A stretch of 64,000 nucleotides of DNA, taken from NCBI GenBank assembly GCA_009746045.1, contig RPFO01001952.1, positions 1 through 64,000 of the forward strand. The letters run 5' to 3'. The position numbers and the translations under genes are program-made. The notes beneath the pieces were generated by a model that did not search any database, was not told the origin of the DNA, and saw only the letters and a list, made by a program, of their open reading frames with translations. Shown here in pieces: positions 36,601 through 48,596 of this stretch. The DNA comes from Mesostigma viride. Lineage: Eukaryota > Streptophyta > Mesostigmatophyceae > Mesostigmatales > Mesostigmataceae. Numbering within the stretch: position 1 is the first letter of the stretch; the number at the start of each line of letters is the position of its first letter.

Positions 36601-39600
36601 AACCCGAACTGCGGATCTTAAGGAAAAGCGAGCAGCTGATTGCATGTTAACTAACTGGATGCTGCTGATGGTTAAAGCGACGAAACTCTCTGCCAGCATG
36701 CTTATGCAGAGAAAGAAAAGGAGGCTGTTCAAAGCAATGTTAAAGCTGTCAATTCCACCCCTGCTGTCAGTCCAAGAAGTAGTTTTGGATTCTAATGAGG
36801 AACGGGGGGTTGCAGCGCTGCGGATTACAGAAAACAGCATGGAGCCGCTGTATTCGCAAGGAGGAATGCTTAGCTGTCTGTGGGAAAAGGGACAAACGCA
36901 AAAGTCAGGGGGTGAAATTATAGGAAAGAGCCAGGGGCCGTAGGAGTGCGCTGGGCGAGTGGGCGTCAATGGCTAGTGACAAGCGGCTTCAAAAAGCTTT
37001 CACGAATGGATGCAGGGGTTTCAAGGAATGGTATTTTATCGGAGACTGCTCAGCTGACAATGTTTTGAGTTTGGAGAATCTGTTGCTTTGCTTTGCTGAA
37101 CACCCCCACTTTATTTGTTTTTCAACCATTACTATGTTACGTAATGGATGTCCAGTTTGGCCCTGCCCACACTCCACAGTCAGATAGCCCGTTATCTTCC
37201 TCATTTGGTCTTGCTGGTGCTTGATAGCTTGGCTGCAAATGGATGCATCATGCGCAAACGTGTTTGGTACTTTTGGGCTGAGGCTTATATGCCTTGGGCC
37301 ATCAGCTACTCATTTTGCCTGGGTTTTGTCACAAGAGGCGCTGACCCAGTTTTGTAAGGCTGCTAAAGGAAGCATCAAAACCATGAATAGAAATCCTATT
37401 GCCATTTTGTTTTGCCCAGAAAAAAATTCGCCAGCGTCCAGGAGGGGAGGCCCCCCCCGCTTCCCCCCCCCCTCGGCCGCTTCGCAGCCTCATCCGGACG
37501 GTCCAAATCCCCCCCACACACCTTAGCAGAAACACTGGGTGAGACGGCGTGAGGCAAGCGGGAGTAGCACAAGTCGAGGGCACGGCATTAGATGCCAGCA
37601 TGCCACACACTGCGGTGAATTTTTGCTTGCCCCCACCCCTGTCTGTTTGACTCCAGGGGATGCTATAGCGGTCTTACGAGCACTAAGGTGGGGCCAGCTG
37701 TTCCCCGGTGGCAGCAGAGAATACGACGAGGAGAGGAAAAGACCAGCAGAGAATAAGAGGCAAGAATATGATCAGCAGAGAAAAAGCACCAGAACAGGCT
37801 ACTCGTCAAGATGATAGACAGATAGAGGGAGGCCTAGCAAAAGCATGCACCCACCCAGGGCACACCAACAGCCGACACCAGAGTTGCATGCCTAACCCCC
37901 CTTACCCATGATAGGTGGCCCTCGCCCCATGCCACGATGCTGGCATCTCTCCGCACGTCCCAGACCGACACCAGGTCGTCCTCCCCGCCCGTGACCACGT
38001 AGCGGCCGTCAGGGCTGTGGCCGCATTCCGAGGCGCCGACCCATTATATTATGTATCATATGAGTGTTCAGACCGATGCGTACAGACGGATGGGCAAGAC
38101 ATAGAAAATGATGGATGCCGAGTGTACAAGCGTAGGAGCATGCATGTGCAAAGACGGTCAGTGTGGGGCTGTTCGCGCTGCGGTGTTCTTGACATTCGGC
38201 AGAGCAAACATCCAGAGCAAATCGACAAGTATGCAAAAGAGCATACAAAAAATGGCCTACACAAAACGGGTCTCTTGTTACATGGCCCCCCCTCACCAAG
38301 CCCAGCTAGGCAATCCTAAAGGTGCACACAATTAACAGCTGTACTCAATCGATGCTGCGCTCGCCTCTTGCATCCCCCCTACATGGCATACCCTCCTACC
38401 ATGAAAAGATTTTAACTGCGATAGTACGCGTGGCATCAATGCAGCACATAATCCCTACGAGAGGGACCCATGCGCAGTCCCTGCAGCCCCCACAACAGGT
38501 AGATGGGTCACGTTCTAGTGGGCAACCAGCAGCCCGGCCGTGAGTGTATTGCACCAAACCACAACAGCAGCACAATCGTGAGGGTTGTTGGAACTGCAGA
38601 AAGGCAATAGGATGCCGAGCAATCAAAGAAAGACTTTGCATCATTGCTATCCAGTGATTGGCGCATGCCCACCTCTTGGCCGATGTCACGGCAGGGGCCA
38701 AAACGACCTCGTTGCACGCAATGGACTGAGAAGTTCTTGTAGGTACTTCGTATAGGTAGTAATTTGTGCATGAATGGGATGCCCACACCAGATGGAATCC
38801 TAAACGCATACCTCGATGGACAAATAACAGAAAGCATACATATGTTGCTCAAGGATGACGAGCTAACGCCTGCAGGGTAAGGGCCATACCATCTGCCGCT
38901 CACCTCCACGCGCAGCAGAGCAGCGCGCCAAAGTAGCTTTTGCATCCGCACACGAGGCTCTGCGTTGCGTAGTCCAGCACGCGCACGTAGCCTGGGGCCA
39001 TGAAGGGGGCGCGTGGGTACAGTCACACCCACCAGCATGCATGCAGCCGACACGCACACGCACATACCCGTGGGCAAGCAAGGGTGGGCGCGAGCAAGGG
39101 TGGGCGCGAGCAAGGGTGGGCGCGAGCAAGTTTCCACTCTCACTGCCAGGCGGTATCATCCCAGATTTCTTGTATATATGCCAACATGCTTTGCAAGCAT
39201 TGTGTCCTTTCATTAGGGCCTTACCACATTTGCTGCCGTCCAGGCGCGAATTGGGAGGACTCGGATTGGTCCGGGCCAGAAAAATAGGTTCGAGGTTTAA
39301 TTGGCGCGGCGAAATAGCGGTGAATTGATCGGGACCTCTTTCCACAACCAGATCCGAGCCGTACCGTCCTGGCGCTTTCCCCGCCGGTTTTTACAACTCA
39401 ACCTACCTTTCTTGACCCTAATTCTGGTCAGAACTGGCCGGAACTGGCCGGAACTGCTTTTTTGCAGTTCTGGGAGTTCCACCCCAGTCCCGGTCGAAAT
39501 GAGAGGTCGCGACCTAATTGGACGGTCAAGTGTGGAAACCTCTAGTTCCGGAACCGGCCGAATCAGGACCCTCGCGGCCCGCAACTGACGAATGTGGAAA

Positions 39601-42600
39601 GGGCCTTACTGACCCCCCAAAAAAATTTCCCCCCATGTAACTAACTAACGACCTTGCCCTCAAAGATGGCCATGCTTGCACCCCACACACCGTCGCGCCC
39701 GACGGTGCACAGCCGCTTGCCGTCCTGGTTGAAGGCGACGTCCGTGATGGGACCGCTGCAGATGTACCATCGAGAGACCGGGTTGGTCTGGCACGCGTGG
39801 GGCCACGCATGCGTGGGGACATGTACGGGGACGTGGGACACAAGGATGAATGGTGTCGCGTTGGGGATGGATGGCAGGGCCGGCACGCAAAGGCAGGAAC
39901 AGCGGATAACAGGACAGAGGGTCGGCACCATAGCAAAACAGAGGTTGGACTTTGGTGCTCGTTTGATCGCTCGCAAGGATTCGCACACGTTGGTGGCCAT
40001 GAGGGTTGGGCGGCGCGCAAGGAAGCAAGCCAGTCGTGCAAGGAAACGGGGGAGGTATCAACCCGTGCTATGACACCAGGGAATGAAAAGAGTCCGTTTG
40101 GGGGCAAGTGGTAAAATAGAGCGGGCAGCCAGGCGCTGCCACTGCCACTGTGTTGCCACAATGCACCCTTGTAGGTAATGTAGCAGTTACAACAAGTAGG
40201 CCCATGAAATACAAATTAATAGGCACAGAGACCGAAGGGTATCGACAAGGAGGGGCCATGCTTCAGAAAAATCAAGTAGGGCCTGTCGCTTGTTTTGTCC
40301 CCTGTCACTCACAGGCCAATTGGGAGCATATAAGCAGGATTATTAACCCAATATGGCTGTTTAGCAGTGGATATTCATGCGTTCATCAACCAAGTAAATC
40401 TGTCGACTCATGAGCCAGTGCCAACAAGAGCATGTGCGCCCAGCCTGCCACCTGGCAGCCATGGGCCGGGTCTTGCCTGCCCGTTCATCCACTACGCATA
40501 CCCTGGAGGATGCAGGATCTCAACGGGGCAAATGTGACACTTCCTCTTCACACGTTTCCGCCAACACCTGCCGTGTCTCGCTTCAGTACTGCGTACCGAG
40601 ACCTCGTTCTGCCAAAGAAAATATCCACCGAGATGGCCTTGGCCTTGGCCTGCCACCGCCGCCGCCAACACCACCGCCACTACCGCCACTACCGCCACCA
40701 CCGCCCGCCCCACCACCACCACGCCCTCTGGCCAGTATTTTGGTTCTCCGCAACTTGCCGCCACTGCAACCACCTGAATTCGTTAAGTACCTTTGTGTTC
40801 TTGGCCGGCGTGACGATGATGGCGTCTACATCCTTGGGCGGTGACGTGGTGCTGGCCTCCATTGGGCTCTCCTTGCTCACCGACTGTAGCCGCGCATACG
40901 TGCATGGATGTCCGCACATACAATGCCAACGGTGCACCCGAACGCATACAGACACATGCGTGCACGCACAGATGATTACGCGCACACGCCCACTCGAGTG
41001 AACGCACACATTTATACACACATGCACACGCGCACGTACAGATTCACATGGGTTGGGTCGAATTTGCGTACACACACGCAATGGGCAGAAAAAAAAGTTC
41101 GGCAAATAAGAGAACTAGAACACTGGACGAGCCGGTGATGAGCCCAGTACAAACAGCAATGACCCGCCCCTCTCTGTGTGCGGCAAACTGCTTTGGGATT
41201 ATGTCTCCTCCAGCAGATTCCAGCTGTCAGCTGTCACAAGCGTTCCATGATATGCCACAACTCTAACCACCCAACGCAGCCCCACACGCATAAGACGAAT
41301 TTCAACATCCTGCAGGGACACGCCCCTGTCAAGCCGGAACCATTGTTGCAAACAAAGATAAGGAAACACGCCAGCACATGTAGAGCCACCGTCACTTGGG
41401 CCTATTTACCCAGTCACGGCATGTGGCCCCTTTCCTGCAACGCTGCCCATTAGCCGCAACAGTGAACAAGCCCCCACCCCCACCCCTCATACCCAACTTC
41501 CCCCATCGCCTACCCGTGCCCCCCCCCTTGTACCTTGTCATAAATGTACAGGTGTCCGCTGGCATGGGCCACCAAAAACGTATTCTCACTGCCGGGAAGC
41601 CACGCGAGAGCCGTCACGCGGCTGCCAGCATCAAGGGCGGGCACATGTGGGTACAGGTGGGCACAAGTGGGCACAGATAGGGACGCACGGGGTCCAGCGT
41701 TGCGCATTGGTTCTCACCACAAGGCAGTATTAGTAAACAAACAGGCCAACAGGATGTCTGCACAGATGATAGGATTATGTCCCACACACCTGCTTCTCAT
41801 GCCTAGTTGGCAGGTGGTCGCAACACGTGCCATGCACATGCAGGCATTAGACCAGGGGGGCTACGATGCGGAACCTATCAATGAAAAATGTTTAAGGTAT
41901 GCGGGTCATCGACAGCCACACGATGCCACAGGACCGGTAGATACCAAAGGTGGACACGAGCTGGTTTAGATGGGGTGAGACGTGCATCGCGATGGACAGT
42001 GGCCCGTGAAAGCCCACAAGGTTGCTAGATTTCATGGCAATTGGGTTGTTAACGCCATCAGGTGATGACACTTGGCATGCCAAGCTCAACTTCCCTGCCC
42101 AATCCCAACCCACATGTGGCTTCAGCTAGAACTGCATAGAAGACTCAGAAAAAAGGGGGCTTAACAAGGGGCAGTGGATCTTTGATTTGGCAACAATTCC
42201 GTGAATCATATCTGCCGTTTTGAGTTTTCAATCATCAACAGCCAATGGCCCCATGTCAAGCAAAGTGTGTGCACACACCTGCTGTCGACATCACCATCTT
42301 TATTGAACGTGGCCGCACCCGACAGCTTCTTGCTGACCTCCTTGAGCTGCTGCCGCAAGCTGATGCATTGGACTGCGGCGCGTGGCACGCATGCACGTGA
42401 GGAAGGAGAAAGGGAGGGGTGAAGGAGAGGGAAGAGGAGCAAGCCTCAGGATGGCTACTTAGTCATGGCCCCGATTTCTCGCCCCGTCTCTGCCCGGGGC
42501 GTAAGGTGGGTGGAACGTGCGAGGGTGGAGAGGTAACAACGCACAAATGGCCAACACCCGAATCATGGCGGTGGCATAGGACCAACCCGTCATTCGAGAG

Positions 42601-45600
42601 ATTCCGGGGACCCGGATTTGTTTCCATTTCCTGTTCGGGTTGTGAACGGGATTTGAACAACTTTTGGCCCGCGAGCCGCTTTTAGCTCAAGCTTCCGCGT
42701 ACGCGGAAAGCAAGATCCCGTTGGGCGTCTTGAATTCTGTGCTCGCTGAAGCGAGATGGTGACGCGGCATGCAAAAATGTGTTGGAGGCGTACGGCATCG
42801 TACGACCGTAACCGGAAAACCGGTGCGCGCAAGGTATCCCGTCTCACCAAGATTCTCAGGGCATGAACAAAATTTGTTCCCAAAGGTCGGCCGTGACCGA
42901 CCTTTGGGAACAAATTCCAGTCAGATCTGGACCAGTCCAGGTTCAAAGCGCCGAGCCCGAGGCCGGGAACCAGCAATGAACAGGAAATGGAAACAAACCC
43001 GGGTCTCCGGAATCTCTCGAGTACAAGGAAAGTTCATGGTGGCACCCGCAGCGAGAGGCCACACATGCAAAGACGAATATAGGCACAGCAATCGGTCAGT
43101 CAATCCCAGAGAAAAATGTCCCCTGCAAACGCAAGCATTGTCCCCCTTGCCAGGCCGGCAAACATGCTCGCTTTGCCCTTGTAACCCACCTAAAGATACT
43201 TCATTTTCCGAGCAAGCCCATGAGGCTGTCCTCAGAGCGGGCGCCCTTGCTGTCTGTTTGCCAACCACAGAGAGAGGCCAGCCACAGACTGACTGCTGGC
43301 CACTGATCACAGCGACATATCATCAATGAATCATCACCATAATCTTGTCATACTTCCAACAGCCAGCACCCAGGCATCAGCCACCAGCAAGTGTAACTGC
43401 AGGACGCACCTTCCCCCGAAGCAAAGCCGATCAAAAAGTCGCCCCCGTGGCCCTTGGAGTGGTGGTTAAACGCATGGCATGTGGGCGGGCCACAGCTGGG
43501 GGTGTACTGCCTCAGGGGAGGCTGCAAGGTGTGTGACAGGTGGCAGCGCGACACGTGTCCGTGGTACACCGGGCTGGGTTAGCTCCCAGGCCACACCGGC
43601 ACCCACAGCCAGCAGCACAAGGAGGGCTTGGGGAGGAGGGAAGGGATGTCGGGTGCTTATTCTCTCCACTGGGCGTTACTAATACAACTTAACTTCCAGG
43701 AGTATCCTGCTATCTATATTGTGTGAGTGCGTTGGCCATCTGGTGCTTGTGATCAGGGAGGCATCACCTGCACGGGGCCAGCCAACTAGCACCAATGAGG
43801 GGACACCTTCATGAAGCCGAGTTGCGACATCATGTTTGGGCTCAACGGTGCAGGCAGCCACCCCCGCACGACGGAGCCACCACGCCATACGCATGACGAA
43901 GCCACCACGCCATAGAGCCGGTGGACCTAGAGCCCGGCCATGCATGGTAGCAGGGCAGAGATGCTCCAGACGTCGAGCTATGCACTGATACGGACGACAG
44001 CGACTTGTGCCTTGTGACAAGGATGTTGCGCGCAGGGTAACGCACACCTACGTGTGTGTGTGTGTGTGCGCGTGTGTGCTTTTCCGTGTGTGTGTGTGTG
44101 CATGTTTCCACGTTTCCACGCATGCAGCGAGATTCTGTCATGCCCACAGGAACACGCCCGCTCCCTCGCGCCCATGGGCGTGACCCAACCACGTAGCTAC
44201 TGCATAACTACCACGCAATGGACACGTGGCAGAGCACGGTTGCGGCACACACTGTGTCCAGCTGCGCCTAGTGGTGCCCCAATCCCCCCACCCGTAGAGG
44301 ATATCACAAGCCACGTCCAGCTGTGCACAAGTGGATAGCGGGCACATACCGCACGCGTCTACAGTATAGCACACACAGCGTCCATCGACCCCAAGTAAAG
44401 CACGCTCAGCGTCCCACTGTGCACAAGGACATACTGCGTCCAGCTGTGCGTAGTTGTAGAAGACGAGCAGCTCGCCTGTGTTGACGATCAGCAAGCACAC
44501 GCGGTCGCCGCCGCGGTCATTCACGTGCGCGATGGACACCTGGCAAGACACAGGGCAAGGGGGGGAGAACCACACAGGGACATGGGGGTGGGGATGGCAG
44601 GAGGGGATGGGGGGGTGTTGGATGCAAGAGGTATGGAGGAGCAGGCGGGACCACGGCGGTGCGACAGGTGTCAGCAGTTCCAAAACACCATGTTGTGGAT
44701 TAGAGCAGCGAGCATGGGCATCGAGCAAGTCATGCACATGCCACCGCATTGACCAGGCAGCAGGGCGCGCTCGCTGTTAAATGTGCCCACTGATACCTCG
44801 CCTGCCTTTCATAGTTGTTATTTCTACCAGCCCTTTGATTCTCCTTTGAAAATTTGATACCCGTTCGTCTCCCCAAGGGTTGATGTGACTGCACGACTTG
44901 CTTGCTTTCACCTTTGTACGCATCCGTGCGCCTGTGTCTCCTCTCACACGATGCCTTCCGCGCCCCGCATGCCAAGAGTGACAATGCCAGCACCACGGTG
45001 GCTCCGACATGGATGCACTCACCACAGCCATTCCTCTCACCTCATGCCATTTCATCATTCATACTCCGTTCGTGTGTGCCTCCTGCAGCGATGCTCCGTG
45101 GGATGGCAGCATGACCCCCTACGCAAGGGCCCGCGTCGGCATGGTGCAGGGCAAGCAGACACCTGGCACACCTCGGCATATCGGTCCCTGGTCCTCATCA
45201 CGTGGTACTTGGTACCACGCGGAAAATGTACCGTCCATGCTAACCGGTTCATACATAACATATATTTGCAACCGCAACCGCTGTATACCATACATATACC
45301 TGCCAGCTCGGCACCGATATACATGAAATCCCCATGAGCCTCTAAGCACCGGGATAAGCCCTACGCCAACAGGTTAGCTCAAGGCAGATTAACTTGATAG
45401 ACCCTGGCATGGCTGCGGATGATATTATTGAAAGAAACCGCCAAATAGTACCACCGCCAACGTGCATATGCTCAGGGAAATGGGGACGGCAGCACTAAAG
45501 GGCATGTGCATCTGCAGCACGAGCAAAGAGGGGGCAATGCTCGTCAATATCCGTAGCCAGTCCGAATCCCTACGCCATACTTATCTGTAGCTACGCCATC

Positions 45601-45914
45601 GTGTTCCCGACGTCGCGACAACGTCATGTAAAACTGCAGGCGTCGCGACTACTAAGTCGCCAGAAAAACGTACGTACGTAAAGGCGAGAAGAAAAAGGGC
45701 ACGACCATACGTACATGATACTTAGGTAGAACCATTCACCAGGAGAGCCTAGGAACAAACGATAGAGAAGTAATAAGGCTGGAGGCCGCCATACCATCGT
45801 GGCACGCTGGGATGAATAGCTCAAAATTCCAGACGGATGCGACTTCTCCGTCTCGAGTCGGTACCGCCCTTCGGGAGTCTTGAAACGTGTCCTCGGAGTT
45901 CCCATCGGAGTCAT
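33620..45914 (-). CDS. WDR20/CreC-type WD40 protein, complete 12-exon model
   Basis: Exons: 45914-45795, 44539-44435, 43506-43410, 42372-42279, 41621-41534, 40883-40791, 39787-39691, 38991-38904, 38014-37906, 35954-35874, 35411-35130, 33808-33620. All introns are GT-AG and phases agree, giving 480 aa. It follows the WDR20/CreC family in order: RTRFKTPEGRYRLE, RGGDRVCLLIVNTGELLVFY, CHAFNHH, LIGFASGE, RVTALAWLPGSENTFLVAHA, ASGHLYIYDK, ITDVAFNQDGKRLCTVGRDG, VRVLDYATQS, SPDGRYVVTGGEDDLVSVWD, EGHLSWVTKVAVDPW, GYRIGSVGQDLQLLLWDF and IVFTERAIVTACEGGQVKVW. In animals and fungi this protein binds and activates the USP12/46 or CreB deubiquitinase; that role here is by homology. A Pro/Ser-rich insert (~340-400) varies in the family. 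Introns hold a hAT element and two MITEs. Confidence 0.93.
33840..34045. repeat. 20-bp minisatellite and copy of the exon 12 acceptor region
   Basis: About eight imperfect copies of GCGAGGTGGCAGTTTAGCAA lie just beside the last WDR20 exon. At 34016-34045 the plus strand reads CATCGGCTCCAAGTAGACCT, a diverged copy of the exon 12 acceptor edge at 33791-33810 (CATCGGCTCCGAGTGGACCT). The array therefore lies between an exon edge and its duplicate. Confidence 0.72.
34150..34485. repeat. ~26-bp tandem repeats in a WDR20 intron
   Basis: About a dozen imperfect units containing ACATCGGTGGACGTGGGGGG followed by a CTAAAC-type spacer, in the intron between exons 35411-35130 and 33808-33620. Confidence 0.88.
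35999..37545. mobile_element. Second hAT-type element, in intron 9 of the WDR20-like gene
   Basis: The body is 36007-37537 (1531 bp). The left end is CAGTGCTTCTGCTACGG; the right end, read inwards, is CAGTGTTTCTGCTAAGG. Both sides carry the 8-bp duplication GGTGAGAC (35999-36006 and 37538-37545). The ends match the first hAT element, but the subterminal motif differs: here GTCCGGA/TCCGGAC-type repeats fill 36027-36130, with one more near 37495. Interior ORFs (36488-36943, 151 codons, and others under 80) are unrecognised. The insertion lies between WDR20 exons 38014-37906 and 35954-35874, so it must be spliced out with the intron. Confidence 0.87.
36488..36943 (+). CDS. Unrecognised ORF inside the second hAT element
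   Basis: 151 codons beginning MGRACFCKHFQKLFSDRRAE, with a basic middle part (MQRKKRRLFKAMLKL). No BED finger, no hAT dimerisation motif and no similarity that I can see to the 164-aa ORF of the first element. It may be a transposase remnant, a captured exon, or not coding at all. Confidence 0.25.
   Translation: MGRACFCKHFQKLFSDRRAEVYPIELGKTGDTRPRKDLTRTADLKEKRAADCMLTNWMLLMVKATKLSASMLMQRKKRRLFKAMLKLSIPPLLSVQEVVLDSNEERGVAALRITENSMEPLYSQGGMLSCLWEKGQTQKSGGEIIGKSQGP
39062..39128. repeat. 16-bp tandem repeat in a WDR20 intron
   Basis: About four copies of GCGAGCAAGGGTGGGC, close to the acceptor of WDR20 exon 8 (38991). Confidence 0.85.
39216..39609. mobile_element. MITE-like element, ~380 bp, in WDR20 intron 7
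   Basis: Left end TTACCACATTTG (39221-39232) mirrors right end CGAATGTGGAAA (39589-39600). GGGCCTTAC occurs on both sides (39216-39224 and 39601-39609) and could be a 9-bp target duplication, although it overlaps the left inverted end by four bases. The interior is a set of short GC-rich hairpins (e.g. GGAACTGGCCGGAACTG). Superfamily not certain; a 9-bp duplication would suggest Mutator-like. Confidence 0.55.
42594..43020. mobile_element. MITE with ~45-bp inverted ends and internal hairpins, in WDR20 intron 3
   Basis: Both ends, read inwards, start TCGAGAGATTCCGG and continue as close inverted copies for about 45 bases, to a CATTTCCTGTTC motif. At 42871-42890 and 42897-42916 there are exact 20-base inverted arms (AATTTGTTCCCAAAGGTCGG) around a 6-base loop. 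No coding capacity. Target duplication not clear. It sits between exons 43506-43410 and 42372-42279. Confidence 0.72.
44236..44434 (-). repeat. Diverged copies of the WDR20 exon 2 donor edge
   Basis: Exon 2 ends (minus strand) GCACAGCTGGACGCA before the donor GTATGT. Around 44247-44277 and 44306-44334 the intron repeats this neighbourhood (CAGCTGGACACAGTGTG and CACAGCTGGACGTGGC), and again weakly near 44370. Same pattern as at 10735-10940 and 33840-34045. Confidence 0.55.
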
Positions 45915-46555
45915 TGCGATAAGTTGACCTCAAGCAGAAATCCTAAGAATTACAACCGCTTCCGTTCACGCTTGACGATGTCCTTTATGTCGGAGTAACT
46001 AGCCATGGTGCACGAGGAGCAGTCAAGCTGTCGTTGCGAAATTTGCCTAGACAAGCACGTGCTCCAGTCGAGCGAAACCTGTTGAGTACGTTCCAGCTTG
46101 ACATATCTGGAAATGAAAGCTCAGATAGCTGCTGACACCACAATCGATGCCACCATTGGCTGCAATGACGGCCTGCAACCCGCTATTCCTCACATGAAGT
46201 TAGCCTTTCAATCCGGTGCTTGTTTGAATCCACAGCCAGTGTTAATTGCAAAATCTCACTTCCAGAGCTCTGCATAATAGGTACATGGAGAAAGCATGTA
46301 AGTAAAAAGCCCTCTGCAGAAGTGCATCGAACCATTCTACATTCATAATAAAATACGCGAACGAGCGACGCTCAGCAATGCACATTTCCTCGATTCTGGC
46401 TTGTGACTACCGTCGTTTATGGTGCACTTTTATGCTGGCGGATATGTAGGTCGCTGCCATAACTAACCGTTAGGGTTGTCCCGAACACCGTTTTTGCCTT
46501 CCATACCGACTGGTTGGTTCCGGTTAGGTCTGCCGTATCGGACTGTCCAGTGGTT
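45915..46555. other. Upstream region of the WDR20-like gene
   Basis: About 640 bases between the start codon of the WDR20-like gene and the tetranucleotide array. It should hold the promoter and 5' UTR. I recognise no gene or clear promoter element in it. Confidence 0.45.
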
Positions 46556-47108
<553 letters not shown>

Positions 47109-47999
47109 ACGACATCAACACCCGCATTGGCCAGGCCTGGGCGGCCCTCCGCCGCCTCGACAGGTTCTGGACCTGTCGCTACCTGAGTGAGCGACGCAAG
47201 CGCATTCTGTTCAAGGCCCTTGTCCTCAGCATCCTCCTTTATGGCTGCGAGGCGTGGACCCTGGACCAGGCGCTGAGCCAGCAGCTTGACGGCACCGTCA
47301 CTCGAATGCTCCGTCATATCCTCGGCGTCCGCTACCAAGAACGCCGCACCCGGGCCGAGCTCTACTGCGAGCTCCCTCTTGTCACCCATACCATCCCGGA
47401 CACCGCCGCCTCCTCTTTGCCGGCCATCTTGCCCGCACAGACCAGGTGAATACCGATGTGGGCCCTGCCGGGGGGCTTAAGACGGGCCAACCAGGTAGAC
47501 ACCTCCTCCTATGGCAGGGTCCCCTTGTCCCATCGCAACCCACTGGCAAACTTGCGCGCGCCGGGCACCGGCGCGGCGCGACCCGGACCTATGTGATACA
47601 ACTGCTTGAAGATGCAGGGCTTCTGGGACTACCCGTACAGTCTCGGCGCCCGCATGATTGACAAGGAGAAATGGGCTGCCATCTGCGATAAGCACCTTCC
47701 CGAGGGGTATGCTCCTGTTTTCTCCCCACGGGCCCCGCGGCCGTTGCTAGCCAGGGTAGAAGTCCGCAGGTGGAGGTTATTGGTCCTGAGGATAGCCGCT
47801 ACACTACCGCCTCGTCTGCCATTACAGTAGAGGACAGCTCGGATGAGGATTACATCCCCATCTAGTGCTTAACGGTTGGGGGGTGATGCAGACGATATTT
47901 GTTTAAACTTTTGTGTAATTATTTTTCTGATGAGATTAGCATAGTACTCCGTGGCATGCCTTTGCGCATGACAGGCAAGTACTTACTTACTTACTTAAG
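47109..47999 (+). mobile_element. LINE (family B), 5'-truncated copy with complete 3' end
   Basis: Begins inside the reverse transcriptase C-terminal region (DDINTRIGQAWAALRRLDRF), continues with YLSERRKRILFKALVLSILL, YGCEAWTLDQALSQQL and VTRMLRHILGVRY, then with frameshifts to MIDKEKWAAICDKHLPEGYA and a stop near 47865. The 3' UTR (~130 bases) contains GGAGTACTA-complement and GTTTAAAC motifs and ends in an ACTT/AAGT tail. Confidence 0.82.
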
Positions 48000-48004
48000 T
48001 AAGG

Positions 48005-48086
<82 letters not shown>

Positions 48087-48123
48087 TAAGGAAGTAAGTA
48101 AGTATAAGTAGGTAAGTAAGTAG

Positions 48124-48157
<34 letters not shown>

Positions 48158-48547
48158 CAGTCAGTCAGTCAGTCAGTCAGTCAGTCAGTCAGTCAGTCAG
48201 TCAGTCAGTCAGTCAGTCAGTCAGTCAGTCAGTCAGTCAGTCAGTCAGTCAGTCAGTCAGTCAGTCAGTCAGTCAGTCAGTCAGTCAGTCAGTCAGTCAG
48301 TCAGTCAGTCAGTCAGTCAGTCAGTCAGTCAGTCAGTCAGTCAGTCAGTCAGTCAGTCAGTCAGTCAGTCAGTCAGTCAGTCAGTCAGTCAGTCAGTCAG
48401 TCAGTCAGTCAGTCAGTCAGTCAGTCAGTCAGTCAGTCAGTCAGTCAGTCAGTCAGTCAGTCAGTCAGTCAGTCAGTCAGTCAGTCAGTCAGTCAGTCAG
48501 TCAGTCAGTCAGTCAGTCAGTCAGTCAGTCAGTCAGTCAGTCAGTCA
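48000..48547. repeat. Tetranucleotide arrays (AAGT)n then (CAGT)n between two LINE 3' ends
   Basis: About 155 bases of AAGT with a few interruptions, then about 390 bases of CAGT. The left edge is the tail of the plus-strand LINE; the right edge is the tail of a minus-strand LINE 3' end (48548-48596). The two LINE ends therefore face each other across the array. Confidence 0.93.
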
Positions 48548-48596
48548 ATACTTGTGTGTCATGCGCAACGGCATGCCACGGAGTACTATGCTACTA
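48548..48596 (-). mobile_element. Minimal LINE (family B) 3' end, minus strand
   Basis: About 50 bases (TGTCATGCGCAACGGCATGC and following) matching the last part of the family B 3' UTR, attached to the CAGT array as its tail. Confidence 0.65.

Noticed and set aside
36269-37376. A hAT transposase in the second hAT element
   Set aside because: No BED finger, no catalytic or dimerisation motif could be recognised in any frame; ORFs are short and unlike the family.
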